DNA of 64,000 nt, from contig NHZP01000016.1 of assembly GCA_003313425.1 (NCBI GenBank), positions 806,001-870,000 of the forward strand, given 5' to 3'. The notes under the pieces were generated by a model. It saw only the letters and a program-made list of their open reading frames with translations. It ran no database searches and was not told where the DNA came from. The position numbers and the translations under genes were made by a program. The stretch is from Pseudopyrenochaeta lycopersici (taxonomy: Eukaryota > Ascomycota > Dothideomycetes > Pleosporales > Pseudopyrenochaetaceae). This document shows, piece by piece, positions 1 through 11,888 of this stretch; position 1 is the stretch's first letter, and each line of letters starts with the position of its first letter.

Positions 1-2482
1 TTTTGCAAAAGTTGAATAACGCGACTGCGGATCATCATGCCCAATCAAAATGCACGTCATTTGTTCTTGCTTACGTTGCTCATTGATGTCGAATATTGCC
101 CTAACCGGTGCGTATGGTGTTTTAGGAACGTCTGTAGTAATACATGTTCCCTGTATACGGAGACGTAAATCATGCGAAGCCATAACGAATTGCTTAGTGG
201 CATCTAGTTTACCGGTATTGCTGATTATCCGGCAACGACTGTCGATGATCACGGATTTCGCGTCCCCATGCCAAACACGGTACAAATGCATGCGCTCCGA
301 AATATCATCGAGATCAAGAGAAATCCAGGACCAGGTAGGAGTTTTTGGGTTTCGTCGGTAGTCCAATTTTAGACTTCCATTCCGTCCTCGTGTCCAAAGT
401 AATGCACGAGGAAGGTCATCACTCCATGCCCCAGCCAGGTATTGACAGTTCAGAAGTTTACTGAATCGGGTCGCTAGTCCAGCGAGCGCAGGCAATCGGT
501 CAGTTTGCTTTGTGATAGACAGTCCCGAATACTGATCGATAATATCCAGCCACAAATCTAGCAGCTCTTGTTTTGTTCTGAGTCCATGAAGTGCCTGGAT
601 GATCCCGCGTTTGCAAGATTGGCGGGGATCGCCATATTCGCGTTGAGAGCCCGTTGAGTACCATTTGAGGTATCCACATTCGCAAATCGTAGAAGATCCA
701 CACTCCCAAACCATCTCCTCGGAGTGAAAGTGAAGCAACCGCTTTGATAACATGCGCTCCTGAAAGCACCATGCACGATGCAACAGAGGGGCTGTAACCC
801 GGTCGTACTCCATGTCATCAGTCATTTGTCCGTGGGTTGATCGAACCGCATAACGAGTATGAACCTCAAATGGAGATCCCTGATCAGAGTCGCGCGTTGT
901 GAGATATTTTCGAGACAGTTCCTGTTCTTGTACCGTGGTCCATCGCTTAAAAAGACACCCATTAGAACTATTCTTCGACCCCGTAGCAGCGAGCGTCAGG
1001 TATGAGTTAGCAAACACATCAGCCATCTTGACTGACTCTGCCTCCCAGTCTAAAGAGTCATTCTGGATGATGCAAAGAGAATCAATCCACAAGTATCGAA
1101 TTTGCAGTTCTTGAGTGATAAGTATCGCGTCCTGGAACGTCTTTGGAATGTCGCCCCACGGAATGTCACGAAATCGTTCTTGAATATTCCCGGTCGTCGT
1201 TCGAGTGATCCCAACGCCATTTCCCCAGCAGTGGCTCAGAGTAATGTACTCTACAGTATCTATCTGCTCAATATGCTCAGTCATTACTAGCTTGATGCCC
1301 ATTTTCCAAGCTTTTGAACCGACGTCTAGGAAGCGCTTTGGCACAACTTTCGACCTCTTGTTGGAACACGGGGATTGATGAGAATGGGTGCATTCTTGCA
1401 GCAAAGGGCGTACAAAAGATATACAGCTTTGAATGTCCAGCCGCTTTTGCATGACGGTGGAGACGCCGATGGCGGACCAGGGAGGATTGGAGCCTACGGA
1501 AATCAGTAGGTAGTGGCAAACGGATATGCTAATATTTACCAATCGGAGTGTAATACTCAAGGTCCAGGAGAGGTTGCTCGGTCGCAATAAGAGGCGTCCA
1601 TACTCTAACGTTCACAGTGTGACTGTATCTCAAATAGATATTAACAGATCCCAGCGCAAGATGGACTTTATCTGTAGGATTATTTCTCAACCAGATCCTG
1701 GAGAAGTGAACGATGCCATTGTATAGAACCCGGCATATCGTGCATTTTCCTTGTCCCGAAACCCGTAGTTTGTAGAGGGAAATATCGCGCAATTTCTCAG
1801 TATTATTCGAAGGATCATGTTTGTGCGAATAAAGTGTCCACTCCAGGTTGAGACAGGTGGGACAAATTGCGGTGTGGTTGGTCAGAGTGACATTGCTCAT
1901 GGTCTTATTGATCTGTACAATGTCGTTTGGGAAGTCACCTGTAACGGCAGCAAAGATCTCAGGGAACTCTAGCTCTAGTAACCTCGGTCCTTCCTCATTC
2001 TCTTCGCCTTCCGTCTTTTGCAACTCGCTGAATCTCAGTTTGCGCTTGAAATCCTGGTATCTGGGATGTTTCATAATGGTCTGGTCGTTTAAGGGATGAC
2101 AAGCAGGACGGATTGAGGGAGGCGGATTCGCAACGAGAGCGGTATGATTCACTGCTACACCACTGGTCGCTTGTCTATTCGCATAGAGCGCCCGGAGAAT
2201 GTTTGTAATATCTCGTATGTGTTTCTGAGATCGGTTCGAGTCTTCTTCAAGTCTTTTCTTGATATCCGCGAATTCGTTCTTTACATCTCCCAATTCATTC
2301 CTGGCGTTTGCCAGCTCACCTTTGACATTCCCCAGCTCCTTTTCGACATCCTTCAGCGTACTGTACATATCTTGCAACTTATCAATCATAATGCTTTTGC
2401 TGGCATCACCTCCATCCTTTCCAGCATCTTCATCTTGAGGATCGGCAGATTTTGCCCTCTTTTTTGAACGCTGGTTCGACAT
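1..2482 (-). CDS. HET-domain (heterokaryon incompatibility) protein, 3' end cut by window edge
   Basis: The gene reads right to left from ATG at 2482. One 46-nt intron (1539–1494, GTAAAT…CCGTAG) bypasses an in-frame TAG. The joined frame stays open to base 1, giving 812 residues without a stop. The N-terminus is charged, with a heptad-type coiled coil at about residues 35–80 (Leu every seventh residue). A Cys-x2-Cys pair at about 210 and a second at about 255 are typical of the region before HET domains. The HET signatures follow: TLSHCWG near 394, YLWIDSLCIIQND near 449 and AWCFQERMLS near 555. HET proteins trigger programmed death after fusion of incompatible hyphae; whether this one is a real het locus cannot be told from sequence. 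The C-terminus lies outside the window. Confidence 0.93.
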
Positions 2483-5400
2483 AGCGCCCAAACTGCGGAG
2501 TCTTTACAAATGAAAGCTTTCAACAAGTAAAGGGGCATATAGGAAGAATTTCATGTCGTAGGTATCGTTCATGTGGGTATTGATTTATACATCGTTGACA
2601 ATCAGTCCCTAGATGCCTAACTAAGTGACAGCAGAGCTACGCAGCTCGCTTGTTCAACGAGCATGTCAGTCCTAAGTTTCGACATTAGCAAACATACGCA
2701 GAGAAAAGCTGCGAGGCTATACGTAGGAAATATATTTGAGTGCGGGACAGAGCGCTGTGAGCTGTGAGTCGGATGTTGCATGTTTGGCTCGTGAGGTTGA
2801 GCAAGTTCAGCTCAAGCGGGGTGTGGCTGATTTCGCAACTCATAATGTGGCGTAGAGTGAGACTATAATGCTGTGGGTCAAACATAGGTAGACGGTGAAT
2901 TTGCGAGAGACTAAAAATGGATAAATTTATGTCTCAAGAAATAGACGAGCACCTCTATCGCGCTCGTAGGAAGGATGGTCGAGAGCCCCAACCCATAGCC
3001 CAGGGCTGAAAGCGTTGTGGGCTATGAGATAAGTAAAATTAAGATATGTTACTTAAGATACTTTTGAATTCTTGGCTCATAGGGGCCCAGAATCAGGCAT
3101 TAGAGTAGGATTTACTGCGAGAACGGAGAGGCGACTTGCAGTTAGCTAGGCACAGCCTTGAAAAAAACCTAAAATACTAGAAAAAGTTTAGGTTAGCTAG
3201 AACTACCTTAACTCTTACCTGCACTTCGACTTAGACTCTGCTCACCCATTCATTCATCCTGATCAACAGTGCCCCTGGACTCGTTAACGCGATGTCGGCA
3301 TCAGCTCGCTGTAGGGCTCAGGTTCTGCTACTATCAACGGATGCGGACTAATCTACCAACAACTCCTGAGTAAGCTGAACACTGCATACAAGTCCTCAAC
3401 CGCGCCACCCAACCAGAGTCGGCGCTTCAACGTTTAGCGGATCAGCCTCTCCAAGCAGTTCCAGTCATGGACAGAATCGTGAAAAGCATTGTGATGTTTA
3501 TGCTAGGCTTCTTGAATATGTTACCGGGAGTGACATTCTTGTTCTGATGGGCAACTTCAGCTCATTACTGAGACCAAAAGATCTGGAGATAAATTGAGTT
3601 GAATATACTTCCAGCTTCTGTAGACTACTTTAGGGGGAGAGTTATTAGGAACTATTATGGATCTAAACTCAACAGATTAGACTAAAGCATACTCAAGGTG
3701 TGTCGGATAGCATTATTAATAGCGTACAGATTCTGTAGAGCTTCTGTAATTTGAATGACAATCTACTAAAATACTTGAAGGAAGCCTATACATGGAAGTT
3801 TCGCTGTGCTGCTGTCGTCGAAAACTGAACGTTCGCTTGACACTTAAGCCTCACTAGAGACTTGCAGGAAAGTTGCATAGTAGGAGTTCTACGCCCCCCA
3901 GAGACACAAAATAGAACTTACATAAGATTTGAAGCTTGGGAAAATGATACATTGTGCCTAATATTTAATATACTTGCTTACCTTAGTTGCAGATATGCTG
4001 AGATTCATGGTCGGAGTCCTGTGTATTTGTATCTTACTGGATTGCGTATGTGACCCCTTGAGCTGCCAGCACATTACCACGCCTAGCAGGCCATCGTTAC
4101 AAACGCTTTTGGTATCCTTGGAATCTTGGAAATACCACACCCGTCACTGTAGGCTGAACCGCCGCGCGAAAAAGTCGTCGCGTCCACTCGGTCGTAAAGA
4201 AAGGTCCGGAAGCTCCCATACAAGTTGAAATCCATCATCTCGCACATGAATGACACATTTAAGGTATGTGAAAGCTCTTTGCGCGATACGTAAGAACGTG
4301 ACCAAGCTGTAAGGGAAGATGCTTTCAGCGGTTGTCAATCGCAATGTCTGGACTGTCTGGCAGGGGCCCGAGCAAGGATTCGTAAGCAGGTTACGATGCC
4401 TCACCCAAAAATTTAAGACACCGATGTAGCAGGCGGAGGATGATACACTCCTTTTTTGGAACTTACAGCGATCTTTTGGGTAGTGTACGATGTAAATCAC
4501 TGCAAAGAGGTAGCAGTGTGAACAAGTGTGTGAAGCGACTGCACAAGAAGCCACAGCTCTACGCTACAAATAAAACAATTTTGGAATCTGTTTGACAAAT
4601 TTCCCTTGAACGCAAATAAACTGGATGCTGCATGTTGGTGATCTTTTTTTGGGTAACTCCTTGAGTCGCGCAACCCATGCATCGATCTCGACTGCTCCCA
4701 CTTACCAACCTCACGGCGCATCACACAAATCACACAAACACAGCCACCTTCGCGCAAACCCACCTCGGCTTCGGATCCTAGCTACGCCGCACCTTTTGTA
4801 TTCTTAATGCGAAACCACGCACAAGATGTTTGAAGATCGGCTGTGTTTAGTTTGGTGAAACGCTAGGGCGACAGGGCTGCAACATCCAGAATCGGAACAC
4901 CATCCTTGTGACCGCCTGCGAAAATCCCCCGCGGAGACCGACATTCTGGAACACTAGGCTTTAGAAACGCTCACTTCTTCTTGGCTGTTTTGCTTGTTGG
5001 GACTTGGCTGTTATTCTTTCCCTTCGGGGTCATGCTTTTGGGCGTAGGGGGTGGTAGTGGGCTATTTTTGGACATGGGAAAGGTGCGCTTTGGAATCACT
5101 TTGGAATTTCCTAAGAACAAGAGCTGTCTACACAGTGTATTACAACAATATTCTGGAGTGGTTAAAGAGAACTCAAGGTTGAAATCCCATGTTTGGGTTT
5201 ACAATGGAAGATACTGCTTTCGAGGAACAAACATATCCGTAAAAGCTTAAGTTGCCATCTTGCCGATGATCCGGACTTCGATGTTGCGTTTCGGCATCTT
5301 GCATTAAAAGTTTGGGCCTTGGCGCCTTCAGTCCATCCTCTTCAGGCACGGAATGAAACTAGGAGCACCACTATTGGCACCTGTCAACGCCCGAGGATTG

Positions 5401-5799
5401 GTCTTTGGTGATGGCCAAGAGTTATGGGGAAACGCTTTGTTGTAGCCAAGCACGTTTGGCCTTGTGGAATGGGATTCGAAAAATTATCATGAAGCAAGAG
5501 ACGGTTTGCACCCTTGGAGATCTTGACATGCCGGGGCGAAGGGCAGGGAGCTCCGAGGGCGCGAAGGGTATGTTGTGAGGTCATTGGTTGAGGGATTGCG
5601 ATATGGCCAAAGTTGATAGAGATGAGACGGAGTATAAGAAGTAGTGTCGGTAGCAATATTCTGAGAAGCATCAGCAGTCAACTTCACAGCCTCTCTAATA
5701 TTCCATTCCAGCCTGGTGCTTTTCTGTTCTCCCCTTTTACTTTATTGACTTTGTACCTAATACAACGAGTTGAGCTCGATTTACCATCCACTTCTTAAA
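2483..5799. other. Gene-poor stretch, possibly decayed repeat DNA
   Basis: No convincing gene was found in 3.3 kb. The part from about 3030 to 3850 is AT-rich with dense stops in all frames, which would fit an old, mutated repeat, but no terminal repeats or transposase/reverse-transcriptase motifs could be recognised. Open frames at 4144–4554 (minus) and 4981–5250 (plus) have no family resemblance. The last 200 bases are presumably the promoter of the secreted-protein gene at 5800. Confidence 0.4.
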
Positions 5800-6832
5800 A
5801 TGCATTTCTCACACGCACTTGTTGTTGCCTTCGCAGCCTATGTCTCGGCACACGGTGTGGTCACCGAGATCCAGGGAGCCAACGGCGTTAACATGCCGGG
5901 CTTGACTATTCAGGATGGAACTCCAAGAGATTGCTCTTCCAAGTAAGATGCCAACCTCAAATTCACTCTTTCGGCACTAATATTTCTCAGCGGTTGTGGA
6001 TCTCAGGCAGATACTGCCATTATCCGAGACAGGGATATTGCAAGCGGCAAGGCCACTCCTCTTGGTCGTACACAGGGCAATGGCCCAGTCAACGCCGCTG
6101 TAATGATTGGCGCGTTCATGGGCCAGGGTGCAGCACCACCAGCGAACCAGGGTGCATCTGGCAGTGTTGGCGTGGAGGACAACATCCAGCAAAATGGGCA
6201 GAAGCGACAGCTCTTGGGTGGACTTGGCGGACTTTTCGGCGGCGGTGGTGCCGGTGGAGCTGGCGGAGCTGCTGGAGCTACTGGAATCGCAGGTCTCCTC
6301 GGCGGTGGTGGCCAGAAGTCCAACGGTCCCCCTGAGGCGCGTGTTGCGGCCGCACAAGGCGCAGGCGCGTCGTCAGGCCTGCCAACTTGCGCTGATGACG
6401 GAACAGTCACCATGACTCTCCGCCAGGTAAGCTAATCCCCAAGAAGTCGTCCCTATGGCTTTGTCTGACCAGCTCCAGATCAACCAGGATGGTGCGGGAC
6501 CATTCACCGCCGATGTTGATGGCACATCTGGTGGAACTGATGAGTCTGCCATGCAGCCTGCGACTGTCACCAAGGACGTTCCTGGCCTCGGTGTTCAGGG
6601 TATCTCACTGGCGACGAACACTGAGTTCGAAATGCAGGTTCAGATGCCGGCTGGCATGACTTGCGACGCTACCGTTGCCGGAGCTTCCAACGTCTGCGTC
6701 ATGCGCGTCCGCAATGGTGCTGCTGCAGGACCCTTCGGTGGCTCTGTTGCCTTCACTCAGAGCAATGCTGCCAGGAAGCGAGCTGTTGCCTACAGGCTGA
6801 AGAAGCGTATGGAGCTCAGCCGCAAGCTCTAA
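5800..6832 (+). CDS. Egh16-like (gEgh16/MAS-type) secreted protein
   Basis: Three exons (5800–5942, 5991–6426, 6473–6832) encode 312 aa. The introns are 48 and 46 nt with GTAAG donors and CAG acceptors. The N-terminus is a signal peptide (MHFSHALVVAFAAYVSA) followed by HGVVTEIQGANGV, MPGL and DGTPRDC, which mark the Egh16-like family. That family was first described from genes expressed during infection in plant-pathogenic fungi; its biochemical role is not settled. A glycine-rich insert (GGLGGLFGGGGAGG and on, about residues 110–145) follows a Lys-Arg pair that could be a Kex2 site. The C-terminus is strongly basic (RKR, KKR). Expected to be secreted or wall-associated. Confidence 0.9.
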
Positions 6833-7737
6833 ATTATTTCTCGGTGTTGCTAGGGATTGAAGATTATTTTGTACATGTCAAACTTTGACCTGGCAGGATC
6901 AGTGTCAATGTAGAAAGTAGAAGCTGAGGCAGGGGAACTGTATAATATTCAGATAATGAGTAGGGTAGAATGAAGTTGCTTAGACATGACTGCAGCTTTC
7001 CCTGCTCTCCAGTGCTCTCCAGTGCAACTCCGAGACCAAGGCTCATCTCGTATCGGCTTGGAGTTGATGGCTTGACCTGCCTCGACGATGGCGAAGCGTA
7101 TCTCATCTCAATCCCAGTTTCCAAACGACCTCGTCATAAATAAGAACGCTCAGACGAGGAGCAGCAGGTTACGCTTTTGTGTGACGTACTAGGGACGGGC
7201 CAGTATCTTGAATCTGTCGACACCAAGGCGCTTCATAGAAGATGGCCATGGACTTGTGGCAAAAGCAGAGGTTGACGACCTACCGGTATCATGCGGTGAG
7301 GTTTGTTGTTCAACGAGGAAAGATAGCCGCGCTACCAAGAAGTTCTAGCCGATTAGACGAAGCCCAGTTTGGCCTAGTCATTTCATCAATTAGGTATATT
7401 CTTGCACTATTATGCTTGCCCAATCAAAATTTAAGATGAAGGGGCCGCCATGTAGTCGAGGCTTTGCATTCGTGGTCCTTCGCTTGCCTTTTCCATCGAA
7501 AGAAAAAAACCTTCCTCGAACCAGCGCGTCGTCCTGGGGTGCTAAACGCCATTGTCGCTTATCTTATCGCGACATGTGCCACGAAATTGCACCATCGGTG
7601 GACCCTGGTTCGCCTAGATCCAATGTTCACTTGCCCACGGGACAACCCGTACTATGCACTGTAGGGACTAAATAATCGCTTATAACCATGACCTGTCGCC
7701 GAACTTGCTGTCAGTTCAGACGATCAAACTTTTCACC
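6833..7737. other. Intergenic; 3' flank of Egh16-like gene and 5' flank of permease
   Basis: No gene recognised. A 10-bp unit (ctctccagtg) is directly repeated near 7006–7025. An ATG at 7688 opens a 60-codon frame that overlaps the permease start in another frame. It would act as an upstream ORF if the transcript begins before it. Confidence 0.4.
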
Positions 7738-9351
7738 ATGGCGCTCTTTGATTCGAAAAACCCTCCTGATCGTGCGTCGCCAACAACAAGTTACAACCAT
7801 GACGAAGACTTCAGCCGCATGGACCCCAGTGGTGTCAAACGAGGCCTCAAAACTCGGCATTTGTCTATGATGGCTCTCGCTGGAATCATTGGCCCTGGTA
7901 TCTTAGTTGGAACTGGAGGAGCTCTGGCAAACGGCGGACCAGCTTCTCTGCTCATCGGATTCGGTATCATCGGTATCATTGCCTTTTCCGTCACTCAATC
8001 CTTGGGAGAAATGACGACACTTTACCCAACCGGGGGTGCTTTCGTAACCCTCTCTGATCGCTTCGTCGACAAAGCCTTCGGAGTTGCTGTTGGCTGGCAG
8101 TATTGGCTGGTTTGGGCCTGCGTCCTCGCCAATGAGTACAACGTTATATCGTCGCTCTTAGTCTTCTGGGGTCCCCAAGTGCCTACTTATGGCTACTTCT
8201 TGATATTCTGGTCTGCTTTCTTGGCTTTCCAGATGCTGGGTGTAGAGTCATTTGGTGAAGCAGAGTTTTGGCTTGCTTTGATGAAACTTGCAGGTCTTTG
8301 TGCTTACTTCCTCTTCGCCATCGTTTACGCCAGTGGAGGTCTCATTGGCCAGAAAGAAGCTCTCGGATTTCGTTACTGGCACGATCCAGGACCTTGGTCC
8401 AACGGCTTCCGTGGAGTTGCGACCGTTTTTGTATTCGCCTCTACTTTCTATGCAGGTGTAGAGGCAGTGGCGGTTGCCGCAACTGAAACGAAGAATCCGT
8501 CCGTCGCGGTTCCCCTAGCCATCAGACAAGTCATCTGGCGAATTTTGTTCGTCTACATGGGTGTTGCATTCTTCTTCGGCCTGACATGCCCCTCGAATGC
8601 CGAAGGTCTGGCGAATGGAGCAAGTCGTGCTCTCAGGAGTCCGATGACGATTGCAATTCAGACAGCTGGTTGGGAAGGAGGCGTGCACCTTATTAACGCT
8701 TTTATCCTCATCACGGTCATATCAGCGGCTAATAGCTCGATCTACATCGGTTCCAGGACGATTCTCTTCATGGCACAGCAAAAAATGGCACCGAAATTTC
8801 TTGGCAAGACCAACGCCCGCGGAGTTCCGGTTTACGCGATTGTTTTTACGAATTTGTTCGGTTTCTTGTCCTTGATGAATCTAAGTACAGGAGGTGGAAA
8901 GGCTTACTCCTACATTATCAATCTGAGCGGCGTCTCTACCTTCTTGGTCTGGGGGGCCATCTCCTTTACACATATCCGATTTCGAAAGGCTTGGGCAGCG
9001 CAAGGGCGCACTCCCGATCAACTTCCTTTCAAGTCATTTGCATATCCATGGAACGCTTATTTTGGGGTTTCCTCGAACTTGTTTCTCGCTATAGTGCAAG
9101 GTTGGACTACTTTGAGTCCATTTGATGCTGGACTGTTTGTTGACGCGTACATCTTACTTCCACTGTTCGCGATTATCTATTTTGGCTACAAATTCTGGTT
9201 CAAGACACATTTCTGGAGAAGCCATGAAATCGACCTCGATGCTGGAAGAAGGAAGGATTTGGAGGCCAAGGATGATTACGTGCCAGGCGAATCACATGCA
9301 GAGCCACATACTAAGGAGTCGTTCGCGAAGAGATTGTGGCGCAACTTCTAA
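7738..9351 (+). CDS. Amino-acid permease (yeast AAT/APC family)
   Basis: A single exon of 537 aa starts at ATG 7738 (context caccATG). The cytosolic N-terminus leads into the family's first-helix region GLKTRHLSMMALAGIIGPGI (about residues 37–56) with the Gly-rich turn GTGGAL. About twelve hydrophobic helices follow, including the conserved SLGEM and ATETKNP blocks (TETKNP near residue 250). This is the layout of plasma-membrane amino-acid/H+ symporters such as Gap1. Substrate cannot be assigned. The next gene, on the same strand 0.5 kb downstream, is a Zn2Cys6 regulator, so co-regulation is possible but only inferred from position. Length is normal for the family. Confidence 0.93.
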   Translation: MALFDSKNPPDRASPTTSYNHDEDFSRMDPSGVKRGLKTRHLSMMALAGIIGPGILVGTGGALANGGPASLLIGFGIIGIIAFSVTQSLGEMTTLYPTGGAFVTLSDRFVDKAFGVAVGWQYWLVWACVLANEYNVISSLLVFWGPQVPTYGYFLIFWSAFLAFQMLGVESFGEAEFWLALMKLAGLCAYFLFAIVYASGGLIGQKEALGFRYWHDPGPWSNGFRGVATVFVFASTFYAGVEAVAVAATETKNPSVAVPLAIRQVIWRILFVYMGVAFFFGLTCPSNAEGLANGASRALRSPMTIAIQTAGWEGGVHLINAFILITVISAANSSIYIGSRTILFMAQQKMAPKFLGKTNARGVPVYAIVFTNLFGFLSLMNLSTGGGKAYSYIINLSGVSTFLVWGAISFTHIRFRKAWAAQGRTPDQLPFKSFAYPWNAYFGVSSNLFLAIVQGWTTLSPFDAGLFVDAYILLPLFAIIYFGYKFWFKTHFWRSHEIDLDAGRRKDLEAKDDYVPGESHAEPHTKESFAKRLWRNF

Positions 9352-9862
9352 GCAAGGCTCACTATGTCTGACCTGTCTGAAAATCCGGTTGACAATAAAT
9401 TTGGGCGTTTCATACTGCAATGTTTGCTTAGTCATGAGTTCATTGCGTTCACATACCCATTTGATTATTTTGGGCAGGGTGGGAGCTGAGAAACATGGTG
9501 GCTGTGATGAATCAAGTTACCAATACCTTGTCTAGTTCCGTCCTTTAATCACTATATGGTTTTCAACATCTCCGTCCTAGTTCTAGGTTCCCAGAAGGTT
9601 AATGTACGTGCGGCATCTGTCATTCTTGAAAACATAGTCGCTCGTATCCTATTGGTTCCTCATTGACAGATGGTCAATGCACGTTACCGCAGCGTGCAGC
9701 CCAGTCCTGCAACGTGACTTTCATGTGCCGCAACGCCCCGTTGTTCCAATGTAAGCTTCAAAACCTTGATCTTGCAGCAACACATGGCCTGTCATTTGCT
9801 TGTTCATTTAAATATTCAGTCTGCTCTCCGGGCTAGTTTAACTCAACTTCTATCTTGCGATT
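9352..9862. other. Intergenic, permease 3' flank and regulator promoter
   Basis: No coding potential recognised in 511 bases. It should contain the permease terminator and the promoter of the Zn2Cys6 gene. Confidence 0.4.
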
Positions 9863-11689
9863 ATGGCAACACCCTCTGGGAAACCGCGCCAAAGAGCTTG
9901 GAAGCCTAAAAATAGAACTGGCTGCAAGACCTGCAAGTAAGTGGCCATACTGAGTTTTATGCCTTTCATAAGTTCTTGAGCGAAGCTAGTTCAAGCAGCC
10001 CGTCCTGGCAGCATATCTACGCGCATAGAGCTACTGCCGATACATGGTCAACCATGTATTGACCATTTTAGGATACGCAGGGTCAAGTGTGACGAAGAGA
10101 AACCACACTGCAAGCGTTGTACAACGACAGGACGCAAATGCGATGGCTACGATCCGAATTTTCGACCCCCATTCCCGTCTTTGTCATCAGCCTCACAATC
10201 AACTTGTTCGACGGCACATGGATATCTTCAACCTCCAACCAATCACAGCATCGTCCGCTCCCCATCACCCGTCTACCTAGCCCCAGCCCTACGTTTGAAT
10301 ACCGCAGAGGAACGCGAGAGCTTTGAATTCTTCACCTCGCATGCCGTTTTATCTCTCCGTGGGTTCCTCGACTCGTCATTTTGGCAACGTGAAATCCTTC
10401 AAGCTGCTCATCGAGACCCAGCAATTCAGCATTGTGTGATTGCTTTGGGCGCGATGCATCGACGCTTCTTCGAAGGTAGTGGATCACATATCAATCAGGA
10501 GGACATGTCTGACAGGTATTTGCAATTCGCATTACGCCAGTCCAATCAGGCAATCCACGATTTAGTGAAAAAGGCTGGCACGGATGGCAAGACGGTCAAG
10601 AGAGACAAAGTGACTCTAATGACATGTTCAATCCTGTTCAGCACCATGTCTTGCCTTCAAGGCCACCAGAAAGACGCAATTGAGCACCTGCGAAGCGGTA
10701 TCAAAATGTTGAATGAGGTGGATAGTGAGGAAACTGACAAGGTCGAAGACCATCCGGTCGACATGGAGTCTTTGCGGTCCTTGTTCGTTGGGCTTGATAT
10801 GCAGGTCAGAAGCATAATGCCCTCATCTCAATCCCAGGGATGGGTGTCAAGGCCGAAAACGAAGGCACCGTCCATTTTGCCAAGGGCTGAATTGAACATG
10901 TCTTCCTTGCTTGCAATGTTGCGATATATGGAGTCACTTCTCAACCATATCCATTGGTTCTTTCAGGGAATCGTATCGCGTCCTTCGGAACAGGCGTACT
11001 TAATATTGATGGAGTACGTCGACTTAATTAATCGCTTCCATAGAGGAGCTGCTGTACTCGAGAGGCTTGTTAGTAAGGCGTCCTCAAATATGGATGAGTT
11101 CACCCTGCCTTTGACTGCATTACAGCTTCTGCAGTGCCAAACGGAGTATCTGCTGCGATCTCCAAGGCCTGACCTAGAGGCCAAGTTCAGTTCTACCAGC
11201 AAGTTATATTGCATCGACGATCTGTTCAAGGAGCCATTCGATACTTCTGCACAGTTCGTTCAGATGTTTGAGCTAGCAACCAGACTTTTGCCAATCTCGT
11301 CCTCTGCTGCACCTGTATTCACAACAACGATCGGCCCACTATCAGCGCTCTGGCTTGTTGCTATGCGTGCACCTTCTACATGTGCCGCCTTGCGCAAGCG
11401 CGCTGTTAATCTCATGTTGAGCCATCCGAGAAGAGAAGGCTTTTGGGACGGCATGTTGGCCGGTCAAATTGCGCAGGAAGTGTTGAGGCTAGAGCAGGAA
11501 AGCACACAAGCAGAACTTGGCCTCTCAGCAACTCCAACCCGCGATTTGATTGTACCGGACGATCTACGGATATTGATTGTTGCAATCACATTTGTGAAAG
11601 ACGATGATCGAAAAGCCAAGGTCGAGTATTCCAATTCTCAAGATATGAAGGCAGGCAGACCAGGTTCGATTCAGTGGATCACTTGGTAG
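9863..11689 (+). CDS. Zn2Cys6 fungal-type transcription factor
   Basis: Two exons (9863–9936, 10072–11689) encode 563 aa. The 135-nt intron (GTAAGT…TTTTAG) falls inside the DNA-binding domain between the second and third zinc cysteines. After splicing, cysteines 21, 24, 31, 38, 41 and 48 give CX2CX6CX6CX2CX6C with the basic stretch IRRVKC, a complete binuclear zinc cluster. The remainder contains AHRDPAIQHCVIALGAMHRRF, typical of the helical middle region of ascomycete C6 regulators of the Upc2-like/DUF3468 style. Expected to be a nuclear DNA-binding regulator. Target genes are unknown; the adjacent permease is a candidate by proximity only. Confidence 0.92.
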
Positions 11690-11888
11690 CGGATGCAAGA
11701 AGACCCATAACCGAATGAAGTGTTTCTGGCAACCGCGCTCCAGAACTGTGCCAGAGCCACCTACTTCCGGGTGAATGTTGAAAGAAATTGTGGGAGCGTT
11801 TTCCCTCTTCGTAAATGACTTTGACGTTTCATCAACCAAATAAGCATTTTCATTCAATAACGAATTTAGCCTTCTTCACAACGCAAAA

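Noticed and set aside
3030..3850. Copia-type retrotransposon remnant
   Set aside because: Only vague resemblance in broken frames; no LTRs, primer-binding site or protein motifs could be shown.
4144..4554. 136-codon minus-strand frame
   Set aside because: No recognised domain, Cys-rich low-similarity composition, in gene-poor DNA; could be chance.
4971..5180. Minus-strand open frame with a Pro/Lys-rich tail (MSKNSPLPPPTPKSM … AKKK)
   Set aside because: The upstream part has no ATG and no splice site leading to a longer protein was found; no family resemblance.
5977..6413. Long minus-strand frames opposite the Egh16-like gene
   Set aside because: They mirror the Gly-rich repeat coding of the plus-strand gene (Pro/Ala/Ser-rich) and have no family resemblance.
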